From Allacma fusca (lineage: Eukaryota; Arthropoda; Collembola; Symphypleona; Sminthuridae): 64,000 bases of DNA. Where the stretch lies: the NCBI GenBank assembly GCA_947179485.1, contig OX359247.1, positions 57,819,131-57,883,130 of the forward strand, given 5' to 3'. The first letter of the stretch is position 1. Every line of letters begins with the position of its first letter. The notes beneath the pieces are model-generated. The model ran no database searches, had not been told where the DNA came from, and saw only the letters and a list, made by a program, of their open reading frames with translations. Below, in pieces: positions 1 to 14,500 of this stretch. Made by a program: the position numbers and the translations under genes.

Positions 1-3000
1 CTTTGTGTAACTTTGTCTCTTCCGTTGTGAAAGCGGCGTGAAAATTAAAATGATTTAAATACTTCTCCAAACTTTCTCACAGCTTCAATGCCACCTCATC
101 TTCTCACGAGCTCCTTCCCTCTTTTCATATACAGTATCCACAAATTTAATCACATTTCTCCACACGCCTTTCTCCCCACTCTCTTAAGCCCCTGTGTTGT
201 CCTTCCATTGGACTCTTTCTGGAATATTGTTCCAGACTGGCCGTTATAGCGAGGTTAAATTTTGAGACCCTTAAAAAGCAAACAAAATATAATTTTATAT
301 TAACAGAAAATTTTTTGAAATTATTTTTGAGCCTGTAAATAAAAATTGGCCCATAAAATTGGGTTTGAAGTTTTGACCGTTATAGCGAGTCTATATTTAA
401 TTTGAGGGATCTTAAGCTAGATTGCGTCTCTACGTCAGCTATAAATCTATGACCTCATCTTCCACAAAAACCTGAAAATCGTAATTACTCCTACAGGACC
501 GTTATAACGAGGTTCTGCTCTACTCTGTATGTAAGAACCTGACACTATGAGTTTATTATACATTTTATAGGGAAAAAAAGCAAATTAAATGGAAAATGAC
601 CTTTGACCCCGAGAAAAGAATTTAAAATACTCAATCAAATGAGAGCTAGACAGTAATCCCCACGTTATTTAATACTACTGTAATAAAATTGCAATTCCGG
701 CCGTAAATCTTCAATAGGGGAAAATATGGGTTAATATTGGGTTGGGGGGGAAAAATTCTAAAAATATTTTTCTAATTAATATGAACGTAAATCGTAAATG
801 CTTTGGAGTGTTATAAGGAGGTTTTTTTCGTTTATTATAGAGGACTAGAGGATTTGGGCTAGTTGTAATAATTATTATTGAGAGTTGGTGATATATTTTG
901 TGGAGGATTTGTGAAATTTGAGCGGAGCCTATGAGGTTTGGAGAATTTTCTGTGTTTTGTGCTCTGCCTCCCTGGTAAAGTCTCGTTTGAACGGTGGGTG
1001 CATTGGAGAGTGAGGGAGAGTGTTACATGTGTTTTGAGTGAGATGATAGAGTGCGGAGCAGTGATGTAGGAAATGAGAAAATTGACTGGCTGTTTTCTCT
1101 TAAGGAACATGTCAACAACCATGTGCTAACCATCTGATTACATCCCACTCCTCTTTTATGACCCACAACTCATCTTTCCAATCTCGGCTGACACAAACGA
1201 CCGCTATGAATCCCATCTTCAATTCCTACTCCAACACATACATAAATTTCCCTTTTTCCATCTTCATCCTTACATTCTCCTCCTCACCCAATTTTTCCCC
1301 TTCACTCCCTCCAGGAGAAAAAAAAATCCCGTCCTCTTTTATTTCACTCTCCGTCGCACACTCTCATTTCTCCATTTTTACATTTCATTTTTACACACAC
1401 ACAAACACACTCTCTCTCTCTCTCTTGCCTTCTACAGTCCAGTCGCGTTATAACGGTCCCGCTGCTAATCCTTGTGTTAGGAAATCCTGGACAACAGATC
1501 GGTATAGTAGACAAAAGTTGGAAGCAATTTATTGCGTGGCGTTGAAGTATAACAAAATTTTTATTTATTTTAAATTGGGATTTAATTCAATTTTTAAATA
1601 GACACTAATGTAAGTAATTTAAAATGATTTGTTCATGTTAACTTGGCAAGTTTCAAAGTTGGGAGCGTTCGTTGTAAAGAGTCTTTAGGAAGGAAGGAAT
1701 GTTCTTACTCTCTGAGTTTTGTGAGATGTTAAATTCCCAGAAACGAATAAGATTTTTCCCAATAAAAATTCCAACTTACTCTCAGTAGAGAGTTCCTCGT
1801 TCTGAAATAATTCTTCGTTTTAAGAGAATCTCTGAAAATCCGGATTTGTAGAAAAATTCCCCGTATTTTAATATTGAGCTCGAGAGAGGGAACTTAAAAG
1901 GGGATTTGGGTCAATCAAATATGACTATTCCTTGAAAGCTTGTAATCCCCAAATTATTACTTCCTATGCGGATTTTTAGTAATCTTAAAATAAGGGATTC
2001 CTGGTATTATTTGATTGGAAATTTTGCATTTAGAGGAAGTCTCGCTATAATGGACCCGCTTGTTTTCAGAGCAAACTCTGCAAGGACATATAGATTGACA
2101 CATGCTAAAATAATGGGGAACATTCAAAATTTGAACAATGTTAATTTTTTGAGTTATAATGTTCGTGATGGGTGAGAGCTCGTTACAGTAAAGAAGCCTG
2201 GAGTCCGTTATAAGGAGAGGGGAGAGGGATATGAGCAATGCGGAGGAAATGAATTGCGGGCGGAGGAAATAAAATGTGAATATTGAGTTTGGAGAGGATT
2301 TTCGTCAGTGCTGAGGCGGACAAGTTCTGGGGCATTTACAGCTCAGTCTTGTTATAAGGATCCGAGGGAAAGAATTTTTATTTCAGACGGGGAAACATTT
2401 TGATGCGGGTTGTATGGAATGTTGGATTTTGAGGCTGTGAGAGCAGAGAGGATTAATTTGAAGAGTAGATTTATGATGGGTTGTGGGGGGCGTTATAAGG
2501 AGAGCGAACTGTATTTGAATGGGTGTGTGTTTTTATGGTTGTAGTGGAGTGGGATGAGAGTACGATGAGTAAATGGAGTGGCTGCGCAGGATGGTGGATG
2601 TTGGGATTGGATAAGAAAGGCGAGATGACCGCAAAATAAAATCAGGAATAATGGGAACGATAAAGCGAGTCCTAATGTGGAGCATTCAGTTTGTAATTCG
2701 ATATCTCCTCATGTGTGTACTCTCTCTCTGACCATTTTTCTTTATTTTCTTCATTGAGTGATGGTTTCCACTTTTTCTCTCTCTTTCCCCCCTCTCACTG
2801 TCAAACTATACATTGGCAAGGACCGAGCTTAGACCGGGCTAGGGGATTTTTGGTGCAAGAATAAAGAAATGATTACCTGAAATGGATTCAAAATTTAAAC
2901 GCGATATGACATGATTCAAAAATTTTAAATTGACCTGAAATGAATCCAAAATATTAGCTTGACCTGAAGTGAACTCAAATGTTAAACCTGAACTGCAATG

Positions 3001-3068
3001 GTCTCAAGGCTTAAAATTGATCTAAAATCTAAAAAAGCATTAAAAATGTAAACTTGACATGAAATGGA

Positions 3069-3290
3069 TTCAAAATTTGAACGACCTTAAATTGACTCAA
3101 AATTTGCACGACCTCAAATTGACACAAAATTTGAACGACCTCAAATTGACTCAAAATTTGCACGACCTCAAATTGACTCAAAATTTGAACGACCTCAAAT
3201 TGACTCAAAATTTGAACGACCTTAAATTGACTCAAAATTTGAACGACCTCAGATTGACTCAAAATTTGAACGACCTCAAATTGATTCAAA
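3069..3290. repeat. 27-bp tandem minisatellite, about 8 copies
   Basis: The unit is about 27 bp and reads AATTTGAACGACCTCAAATT followed by GACTCAA, with C/T and A/C variants between copies. Since 27 is a multiple of three and the unit lacks stops, both strands show spurious open frames with a 9-residue repeat. These are not genes. The core TTGAC motif recurs in the other arrays of this window. Confidence 0.9.
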
Positions 3291-6200
3291 TTAATAACCT
3301 ATATAGGAACTTGAACTTGATCAAAATTTGAGACTGGCAGACACTTGACTCTAAGCATGAAATTGACAGTAACTTGCCCCAAAACGAGCATGAGTGATAC
3401 TCGAATACGATTTAACCTCACCTGAAATTTAAAACTGACCTGCACTTGACGCAATCCTTGAACTTGAGTGACCTAAGAATAATTCAAAACATGAACACAA
3501 CTTTAAACTTCACCTCAGCTTGAATAAAATCGAGCCTAAATGTTAAACTTTACGTGAATTTACTTCAAAGCCATAAATTAAATAATACTTGACCAGAAAC
3601 TTGAACTTGACCTGGTCGTGGTTCAAATACAAACTTCAATGTAGTGTGATGCAAAATATAAATGTGAACCATAACTTGAACAAATATTAGCACACAATTC
3701 TACCTGCGACCAAAATTGACTCAATATTTCAACTCGACCCCAACTAAATCCAACCAAAGTACTAACTTGACCCCAACTTCAACCTAAATCGAACTCAGAC
3801 TTAACACTCCCTGTCTGAGCTTCCTAAAAATCCTCGGTCAAAAATTGACCTAACTTTAAAACTGATCGGAACCTACCACAGGAATTCCGGAGTAGCACTT
3901 CAAGTTGACCTCCACTTGACATTTGAGAAACACAACTGTAGCCTGAACACATCTCCAAAATAGACTTCAATAAGTCCCTTCTAAACTGTTATGTAGCTCA
4001 ATGTATTTCCATATGTTCAAAAACCTCAATTGTAATGACATACGCTGTATAAAAAACGTTGTTGCTCAATACAGTAGGGTCTCGTTATAGCGACCCTTGC
4101 AACAGCCGATGGTCTTTCACAATATTTCCGCAGAATCCCATTAGAGCCTTAGTTACTTTTTTGTGTGTGTCACAGGGAACCCGATCATGACACTCTGACT
4201 GTAAAAGTGTAATATGAGCTGTATAAGAAACGGGTACTGAACAGAGGTCTGATGCGAAATAATAGGAAGGACCTTTTCATGTTGGGTCCATATGTGTGTG
4301 ACGGTATGTACGCCCATGTGTTGCTATGTGCGTGTGTAAAGGAACGGGAATAAATGGGACAAAGAAATGAATTCGATGGCATTGCATTTGGTCGCATTCA
4401 ATTTCAATGTCGTACTTGGACTTTATCTCTCGCAAGGAAATCACTCTGATTCCATTCATTGAGTGAGGGAGCGAGCGAGGACTGGACGACGCGGAGCCAG
4501 CCATTCCTTATTACTCCAATAGTAATAATAATAATAATAATATGGACACAAAAAAATTTAACACAAAGACTGGAATTCCCGAACCCTCACACACTCATCC
4601 CAATCCTTCCATCTTAATGCATTCTTACGGTCACGTCTGCGTCCCCATTTCCTTTACTTGTTATTGCTTTCTCATTTAGTCCCGAGTGTCAAGAACTAAT
4701 CTTTCTTCTTATCAGCTCCATTTCATTAATCAGTCAAATCTATAGTCCAAAGTGCGCACTCTCTTCAATTTCATCCCAAAATCTCTTGCTAAAGAAATCC
4801 ATTATTTTACGAAATTCATAGCAAAGGTTGATCCCGTCAATTGTGAATTTGTTATTTAATCCTGGTCACTCATTATCCTTTGAAAATTGACCGATGCGGT
4901 TTTTTGTTTCGGTGCATAATTTTTCGTCTCTCGATGTTTCTTAAAGTACGGAGTTGATAAAAAGCATTGAATCTTTTTAGTTTGAACCCATTTTGAATTT
5001 AAAATTACACACTGGTGATTTGATAACTGCAATAAATGAGCGATGCGAGTTTTTGAACTACAAATATCGATCTTTCGGGGTAATTTTTGTAGGAGCGATG
5101 TAAATCTCTCGTGCAGTTTCAGGACGTAATATTCTGTTTGAATAAATACAAAATAAAAGTAGTTTGTAATTGTAGGATAAACTTCGATTGACTGCAGAAA
5201 TCCTCGCATCGAGGTTCTCCAAATCGATATCTAAGATATACTTCTGCAGGATCAATGAGCAAAGCTGGATCAATTGAGTGCTCGACACATGCGATTAGGT
5301 AAGACGTAATATCACCCGATATACGTAATCCGAGTGGATTAAAATGTCCTGGTTATTGTATCCATCCACTTCATAGTAACCTTCAAAATATCTGTCCATG
5401 TTTCACCGATGCAAATCACATAAGTGCATTTTAAGCATTTGATTGTATGAATGGAGCAAATGAATGAGCTCTAGTTTCCATTCTGTTGCCCTTCAATGTT
5501 GATAACAGTTGAAAGTTTCAAACTGTAAGAGTGGATGAGATTATGCATCGTTTGCATCGTTCAAACCTAAAAAAAAATAAGAATTACTTGCAGAATGAGC
5601 AGCAAATCAGAGTCAAGGCTTTTGCGATCTCATATACTTGAGTCACTTTAGCAGGTGTTGGTCTGGGAGTTTTTGTGGTGAGAATAAATTTCCATGTACA
5701 ATATCTAGGCATTCGAAATAGCTCATAAAATTTCAAAAACTTTATGAGAAACTCCAAAAATCCGATGTAGATATTTACATTGTTCTCCAACAATTCCCAG
5801 CCCTCAAGCCCCCTCAAGGAAGACAATGAGGGATGGAGATGCTTGTGAAATTGAAAATTCAAGATGGTTTGGAGCTATATAGCTCCTTAAAAACGTAATG
5901 GGATGAGACCTCTTGTGAATTCATCGATGCAAAAGCGAAGGGCACGCGAAAGGAAAGTGTTTACGAGCGAAGTATTGAGTGTCGGACATGTCCACAGGGC
6001 TGAGCTGTCAAGTTGCTGGAGTCAGCGAGGCATAATTGATCCCAGCATATGCTTTATTACCAACTCAAGTGTGTCTAGTGTCCTCTCAGGGAGTCGATGC
6101 AGTCCACTCTCGATGTGACGATCCCTCTCTACGAACAATCCTCCCAACGATATTCTGCTCCCATTCTAATTCTCTTCCAACATTCCCATTTACCACAACG

Positions 6201-7149
6201 TTAATTCCCATCCCCTCAAAAGCACGTGCTTTTACACATGAGTCACATTTTGATATTCATCCAGCCCTTATAACGAGACTGGACTCTATCCCATGAGGGC
6301 ATGTCTCCTCCATAGGAAATTAGCACTGTCAGTGGTTTATCAAGTGTTACTTAATTTCCACGTGTAACCTTATATTGCCTCAGCAATCTTATCCCCCTGC
6401 ACCTCCCCAGTGTACCCTCGTTATAACGTCCCTCTTTAAAAGAACAGAAGTCTAGCCCTTGTAGCAGCTCCTGCAATGAGAAAAATAGCATTGTAGTGTT
6501 CAGGAATGTTGCAAAGGATTTTCGTCCCTCTGGTGAGCATGCTATTATTTGAAGGGAGACTCTTATAGGGAGAGTGCTCTGTAGCTACCTATGTAAATAC
6601 ATGTACGTCTGACAATGAGTAGATGTGAGTGAGCATAAGTTAACTGTACACGTTATGTAAATGGAGGGGACACTATTCTGTAATAAGGAGTCGTGATTTG
6701 TCTTTTTGCAATTTCTGGAGTCACTCGACCGAGCCAATGGAATTGTGATTTTGTCATTCGTGGAGCGTTGAGCAGAGGTGACAGATTGGGATTGGGAAAT
6801 GAAACTGAATTAGCATCTCGAGTGTCATGTGATATGTGCGTGTAGCCGTTGTAATGAGGGCTCGCTCATTGTCTTCAGGCCCCTCCGGTGTCATCTCCTC
6901 CAACTCATTCCCAACCATACGGACCAGATCACATTACATCCACTTCTCTGTACAATCCAATTATTATTTATGAGTGGGACATCAACCCAGGGCTTCTTAG
7001 CCCCGTAAAAGGCTTTCCCTACATCGTCCGTGAACAAGCAAAATGGACCGGATCCACATTCCATTCAAAGCAAAATGTGCTTTGAGCATTTCCATCTCCC
7101 TCGTAAATTTACAAAGGGCAAGGCTCCTCTAAAACAAAATGACTACATT

Positions 7150-7340
7150 AAGTACTCTGTAAATGCAAAATGTGCTATGTGCATGTTCAAAATTTATAAA
7201 ATAAAATGACTATAGTCAGTACACTGTAAATGCAAAATGTGCTATGTGCACGCTCAAGTACACTGTAAATGCAAAATGTCCTATGTGCATGCTCAAGTAC
7301 ACTGTAAATGCAAAATGTCCTATGTGCATGCTAAAATGTA
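7150..7340. repeat. 39-bp tandem repeat, 3-4 copies
   Basis: Copies of a roughly 39-bp unit containing CACTGTAAATGCAAAATGT and CTATGTGCATGCTCAAGTA follow each other. The first copy is interrupted by an unrelated stretch. No coding potential is visible. Confidence 0.8.
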
Positions 7341-10300
7341 GTATAGTAAAACTTAGTCCCTATTATTAAAACACTTCTTAGCAAAATGACCTTAATACTT
7401 CAAAATTGTAATACACTTAGCCCAATTAGCATTTCGCAAACCTCATCAATCCTTTTGAATTTATTGAGACGGAGTTTGAACGAAGAGATGACTTTGTGTC
7501 AAAATTTTCCTACAATCGGATTACGTATAACCTGGACCCTGACTACAGAAATAGCATGTAGTAGATTGTTAAGAGGGAAAAGTAAGAATATTTAACCCGT
7601 GGAGCACTCCCAAGCATGGTGTTGTTTATAGCCCGTCTTGTAAATGAATACTCGTTGATTTAAATACATGGGACTTAAGTGTGGGTATAAATTGTTGAGT
7701 GGTATTTGGGATTGGGTCCATTGAGGGTCCAAAATGGAGAGTCAAGTGTGACTCTGATTACTTTTGATGGATGAGACTTTTGAGGGGAGGAATAATTGGC
7801 TCAAGTGGCCCATCATCGTCATTGTAGCTTCACGATGGAGGTTAATCAATGGGACGGTGGACTGTCACTCCATTTAAGCGGTCCACACAATGTAGCTCCA
7901 TTTCATTACAATCCAATTCAATTCCCTCCAATCTTAATCAAATACATATCACATCCCCTGGACCCATAGTGCCACCCACAGTTAACCCAATTCTCCCTAT
8001 TATTCAGCCCTTCCAAACGGACACATACATACTTATACATACATATATTATTATATACAGAGGCTAAGAAGCCAAAGGGGTCAAATGCAAATTTTACAGT
8101 CACAGTACATCTCACATATAAGGAATTTCTAAAGGCGCGAAAGTAAGTTGACAAATAGTAATCTCCAGCGAGGAGAGACAAAACTATTTCAATCATTTTT
8201 TATAACAAACAAAATGATTCAAATTCAATTTCCACTCACTGCAAAAAAGTCCAAAAGCATTTTGGAGTAGATGCAAAATGATCTACATACAATTGTACTA
8301 AATTGCAAAAATGAACAAAATGCATTTTTTATGAGAAGTAAATTGATCTAGAAATTTCACTTCATTCAAAGTGTCCCATAAAAGGAATTTATTACTACAT
8401 GCAAAATGATCTATTTACAGTCTCACTCAATAGAAAAAAATTAGCAAAAATATTTTTTATTGGAACAAAAGGGATCTGGGTAGATTTTCAGGAAATGCAA
8501 AACGTTTTAAGTATTTTCAGCATATATCTGTAGTTTTAGCCTACAATAATAAATAGTCGGTTCTGCTTTGATTGAACCTATGCGTGTATTCCATTTTAAT
8601 TTTATGGACACTCTTGACTCATTTTTCCCTACCGCAAAGGGTCATTTAACACATTTTGCGTTTAATGGAAAACCTGGACGTGAGATTTCTAGCGCTTGTT
8701 GACTTTTGTGGGGAAAATGGTTGTAAATGATTTTGAGGATGTGTTGTATCCCGACTGGACGAACGTCATTTGGAATCATGAGGAATGGGAATTGTTCGAT
8801 TGGGAAATATTTCCTAAGGTTTCAATGGCAAGGACGTGAGGACAAGTGAATGGATAAGGGGGATTTGGCTCGATTTCGAATTCGACAATTTCCCCCCAAT
8901 TCGACTCCCTGCTGTTGCCTTGTGCTCAAAACCAATAGGTAATTTATGGGTTAACCAAATCCATCCCAACATCCCAGAGCCCAGTTAATAATGAGGGAAA
9001 ATGAGGGAATTTATCCAGACATCTCCCTCAGTATTTTCACGCACGTCAGGATCCCTAGAAATGACAGCTAAATGAAGGGTCTCGTGGGGGAGCCCGTGGG
9101 AGGGGCGGAGACCCACTAACAATTTTATGACTATTTTTCATTCCCCTTTAAATGAATTGAGATATCGGGACTTGGGCCCCGGGAATTAAAACCTCGGGTA
9201 CAGTCCATTATCTCCCGGCCACTTTCTCCCCAGTAGCTTATGCAGGGAAGTATGTACCTGCCATGTATGTCTTTGGACTGGTAATAAGTGGACTGGAGGA
9301 ATAAATGGTCCTCACTGGGCCTATCTCCGGCTCTTTAAGTCACTTCTCCCAGACCGGGCTCATCCATACTAAGCACATCTTCTCTGGGGCAGGTCCATTA
9401 TTGACGTTCCGTCCGTCCTTTTTCCCATTGGAGGATCCACTGGACTAATAATTATTACAAGGTCCTCATGTTGGGACGAAGGGAGAGCTTGTCCTTTTTT
9501 GAATTTTCGTGAAAATTCCGTTCTGTAGAAGGGTCCCTTGTAGCGAGATCGGACTGTATGACTTTTCCCTTGGGAAGCATTTTCGTTCTTATAAAAATGA
9601 ATCCCAGGATACGGATTAATGTTCTTGTGTGAAGGGATGACTTCAAATCATAGTTTTTATAATGAGGGTTCCCTTGTAACGAGATGCATGTTTTTTTTTA
9701 ATTTTTGAAGCTTCGACGCCGATCGTTTTGTTTCTCACAGAAATTGCTGTGTAGAAAATTGTGGTCCACAGACATTAGGAACACGTGGGTTCCATTCATA
9801 GTAGAAGTAGATACTTTTAGTGTATTTGATATGCACAGAAAAGCATCTCAAATTTTTGTCACCATAGTTTGGATAATTTGAATTCAAATTGACCGAATTT
9901 TAAAGGTTTTTTTCTAGAATATGTTTTCAAAAATCTCAAGTACAAAAAATGTTTCTCACATTGGCCCTTTTTGAACAATACTAATTTCCCAGAGCAACTT
10001 GTTACTAGTAGGATTTAGCGCACTCAGGGACTGGGGTTGTAAAAAGAGGGAGTTTATAAATCCCATAAGTGGATGTAAGTTTGTGTCCATTAAAAAAAGA
10101 CGTGAGTGGTGGACGAGCCCTGCATTATGTGAAATAAGTATTTTTGTAAGAGGGACGATTACTCCTGGCACCATATGCTCAGCCTGAGACGGGAGGACAA
10201 TTTCTATGTAAATTCATATCCCTCCCGGGCTTCCCTTCCCGTCTGTGCCTTCCAGGGTGGCAATTCCACTTAAGCATTGATGCTGGTCATGGTCCTGTCC

Positions 10301-10437
10301 CCAAGTGTCTTTTTCTCTGGCCATTAAATTTCCCAAGTCCTTCCCTGATCCGAATCTCAACTCCGAGTGTGACCGTATGGATTAGCATAAGTGGATTTCT
10401 CGGATCGGTTATTGAACGGAGGCGTCAAAGCGTAAAG

Positions 10438-10704
10438 TACCGGAGAGTCTCGTTATAGCGGACAGCCTCATGTCTCATATTTTGGTTACAGAATCCTGGC
10501 ATTTGGACACGTCATTGTAACACATTTGGCTCATATACTATGTGACACAATGCTATTTTTCTCTTACAGCCTCTGTACATAAACCTCGTTCAAGCTGCTC
10601 CTTGTTAAAGCATTGCTTACAAAAAAAACTTTGGTTTGCAACTCCAACAAAATTTTTATGTGTAGTTTGTTTTGGGGAGGCTGTTATAAAATGACTGGAC
10701 TCTA
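10438..10704. mobile_element. Pogo/Tigger-like MITE (putative)
   Basis: The left end reads GGAGAGTCTCGTTATAGCGG. The right end, read on the minus strand, is TAGAGTCCAGTCATTTTATA, so the ends are imperfect inverted repeats of the TACAGTCC..CTCGTTATAACG type known from pogo/Tigger-class elements, which duplicate TA. The interior is short and non-coding. The exact ends are approximate. Confidence 0.45.
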
Positions 10705-11567
10705 TCCAGAGGGAACATATTTGGCTGTAGGGTGGAGCACAAGGAGAGAAAAGTGAGGGAAGGGTTCAAAGTTTTCGGGTGGAAAAATAATAATTGAAAG
10801 TCTACGGAAGATTTTCGGACAGTCGTGTGTGCGTATACACTTGGGTAGGGACAAGCTTATGTACGTGCTTGTGCTTGTACGGGAGAAGTTGAGAGTTGCT
10901 GGCAAATGGCATATGTTGTTGACAGATATTGATGATGTTTCGAATTTGGCGTATATGTTTATCCCAGGACATGACACACAAGTGATCACTTCCTTTCCCC
11001 AACTTGTCTCTCAGCCCTGGCAGCTCTTTAGCCCTTTTTTCCTTTTTCCATGTGTTTACACATTATTTGCCAGTGTAGCCATTTCATTACTATGTACTAC
11101 CCATTTACATACAATGACACCTTTCATTCTCACCTTTCCCTCGCTTTTATGGACTCCCAATAAATTTCCCGCATTTTTCCCTCTCTCAGTTTTGACACTG
11201 ACTTTTTATCCTCTTTATTTATTTTTATGCGTTTTTATTATTATTCCAAGGCTCCACGCCGTTTTAAGTTTACAAGGCACTTTTTCAAACCATGTTGGAA
11301 TTTCTCTCTGGAGAAACTTTATCTCAAACGTCATTTGACACAATGTTAATTTGTAGACTTATACGAGCATTTAGAGAGACGTCTCCTTTAAACATAGTTT
11401 AAGAAAAAATATTTGTACAAGCTAATTTTTAATTTCCACATTGCCCCCACGTGAATTTCCCCTTCAAGGTTAGATATGTACATATACTTTGTAAGGCGAG
11501 AATGTGTTACTTTAAAAATGACATTGGAACTATTAATTTTAAAAATGGTGTTTTTATTTTATTTCAG

Positions 11568-14500
11568 GAAATTGCCACTTTACGGAGAAATGGAAGGGAA
11601 AGTGGTTCCAGTCCGGGATTCAGTCGCCCATAATTATTGAGAATAACAAAATCACGACGAAGGGCGAATGTGTGGAGGGTCGTGGGGACAAATTTCTCTT
11701 CGTTGAAAAGTGAGTCAAATTTTTATTCCTTGGAAATTCATTGCTATAAGAAAATCCCTTGTAAGGCACTGAAGCGGTAAATTTATTTAAATTTAATTAT
11801 CACATTTAAATGTAATAGTTTAATTTTTTATCGTGATTAATTTCTAACTGTTTAAAAGAGTATACACGCAAAAACTTTGATATAACGGACATCCTTCAAA
11901 GAATTGTCTTGGCCGAAACAATCTACGTGTCTTCTCGTGTGGTTTAAGGATTAAAGGCGAAATTTCAAAGAGTGGCGTTGAACTTTGCAAAATATTGTGT
12001 GGACCCTCGTTATAAAGACCCTTGAAGAGCTTGAATTTTCCTAAGAGTGCATTTAAAAGAAAAGCATGTATTTCATCCCTGTATAGTGGTATGGACGATA
12101 TGTTCGTTTAAATGATAAATAATTTTATGGACTGGGGCTAAAAGCGAGGGTGGACTGTAGGCTTTCCTGGAATCAATAATGCATTATTGGGGTCGTAGTG
12201 AGTGTTTAGTAAAAGCAAATGGAGGATTCCGGAAGGAAGAAAATTGACCAGGGGCAGAAAGAGGGTCAAAATGCCCCACTAAAAGCAACAAAGCGAGCAT
12301 TTGTCTCTGGACAATAAAACAAAACACAATAATGATGGGACACGAGGGTGTCCCAAAAGCCTCGGTGAATGAGGTAGAATGCATATAAAGGGACATTGCA
12401 ATTTCGGGGGGTCTGTATGAAGAAAGGTTGAGTCATGAGATGCGATGTGTAAATAATGAGTGTCCCTGACCACGGAGAATGGAAGGGTGTGAGTGGACTC
12501 TTAACTTCCACACAACGGTCTGTCCGAAGGGAGAAGAGACGTGAAGAGCTCTTCAGTCCAGCGTCGACAGCCCTTTTCAAATAAATTATTTTCCTTCAAA
12601 CACTTATACTTTTCCCCCATCCCTTCCGCTCATACCATTTCCCCTCAGAAGTGACCAGAGACAGTGATACAATTCCCTATCAACAGCATCATAGGACCCA
12701 TGTATGTATGTATATAGGGTTACAAAAATCATTTGTTCAGATGGCTTACCACATGCAGATTCTCAAAAAACTTCAATTTTTATTTATTTAAGTATTTCAT
12801 ATCCACAGTACAGTTCAGGTAAAAGACACCACAGTAAGGGAAATTTTCTCCAAATGGGTCAAATTTCTGGAACAAAATTCGTTTCGTAAAAACGTTAACA
12901 TTCGTTTCGTAAAAACGTTAACATTCGTTTCGTAAAAACGTTATAATTCGTTTCGTAAAAGCGTTAAAAGTTGTTTGAAAAAACGTTAAAATTCGATTTA
13001 AAAACCCTTAAATTCATTTTTAAAAAGCGTTAAAATTCGTTGCAGTATTTTCCCACACTAATTAGACATTTGCGGGACAAATTCTTTAAAAACGCGTCTG
13101 ACTTACAATTTGACCCTTGTGACCCAAAATATTTTCTTAGGTCAAACAAGGTCAAACTATTTGAAGAATAGTCGAAACACGAAAGTACATTAAGACAATG
13201 CAATAAAATACAAAAATTAGCGTGAAAATAAAAAATTTACACAAAATTCTTTTAAAATTCAGTTTTTTGGGGAACCTCTCCTCTGACCTTAAATATTGAC
13301 CTAGGTCAATGTAGCTCTTGCTCGAAAATTGATACAAGAAAGTTTGCTGAAACACTCAAAATAGAAATGTCACGGACTCATGTGAAAACTTAATTTATCC
13401 TTCAGTTTACTTTAAGATTTCACCCCCTTTCACTCAAAATATTTACCTAGGTCCCTGAAAATATTTTCTATAATATAATATATAATATCGTACAAAATCG
13501 AGCATATAAAAAAATCACACTTTATTTTATATTGTAAATACGTTGAGCTCGAGGACCAATGACAATAGCCACCCGGTTAGTGCATCGCATGGGTTCAGGT
13601 CGCACCCGGGTATTTGGGTTCAGGTCCAGGTTCAGGTTCAGTATGGGTGCATGTTTTTTGGACCCAATAATTTTGGGTCCTTTCTGGGTACAATATTTTA
13701 TACCCGTTAAATTGGGTACAGGTTCAGGTTCAGGACCAGGTACAGAGAAAAACCTGTTTTGATTTTACCTGTCAGGACCATGTGTAACACATGAAAGACC
13801 TGAACCTGATCACGAAAGACCTGAAATGTTTGGGTTCATTGAGTTAAAGTTAAAGGCCTGAGAATTCAAGCTTCCAAAATGATTTCCACCGCAAAAGCAA
13901 TGGCAGGGTGTCCCAGGAACCAGTGACCTTGCATTCTTATCGATTTTAAATATATTTTGTACTACAAATATCCAATTGTACTTTAAATACAAGATAAAAT
14001 TAAAAAAAGATCGGATTCTCAAGTACCCAAACATATTCAGGTCCGGTCCAAAAATACCCGGGTTCAGGTCGTCTTTTGGGTACTTTTTAGGGTTCAGGTA
14101 CTAATCAGGTGCGGGTACTACAAAAACGCAATTGGGTCAGGTTCAGGATCGAAAAATTTGAACCTGTTAAATGGGTACATTTTCAGGTACAGGTTTACAC
14201 TTTTGAGGTACCCATAGTTTGGGTGCAGGTTCAGGTCCAGGTTCGACTGTTTTGAACCCATGCGATGCACTACACCCGGTACAATGCCAGATGCACTCCT
14301 TGTTAATTTATCCCAAGCTTTAATCCAAAAATAAAGAAACAGGATTTTATATCCATGTGTTCATACTTGAGAATAGATTCTGAGAATTTTTCCCAATTAA
14401 TCCTTTTGCAAACAAAATCCAAGGATTATTGTCCAACTCCAGAAAATTCTCACATGTGGGATTCTCATTCCTTGCTCAATATCAACTTTTCCCGGGGAAA

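Larger units (their letters stand above)
1..11567. other. Gene-free, repeat-rich stretch upstream of the DUF704x gene
   Basis: I see no convincing exon here. The open frames are short, lack splice-phase partners and are dominated by AT-rich or pyrimidine-rich low complexity. It is either intergenic DNA or the first intron of the gene whose earliest visible exon begins at 11568, because that exon opens in the middle of a codon. It holds a 27-bp minisatellite near 3.1 kb, a 39-bp repeat near 7.2 kb, many degenerate TTGAC-rich tracts (2.88-4.0 kb) and numerous pogo/Tigger-like terminal motifs (CTCGTTATAACG and variants), for example near 230, 370, 495, 1440, 4078, 6270, 6417, 9540 and 10450. Confidence 0.6.

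Noticed and set aside
3029-3331. Open frames on both strands with a 9-residue repeat
   Set aside because: They are produced by a 27-bp minisatellite whose period is a multiple of three and lacks stops; there is no start context, splice partner or flanking coding sequence.
10829-11338. 169-codon open frame just upstream of the DUF704x exon, considered as its first exon
   Set aside because: It shows pyrimidine-run composition, no signal peptide at its start and no donor that would fit the phase required by 11568.
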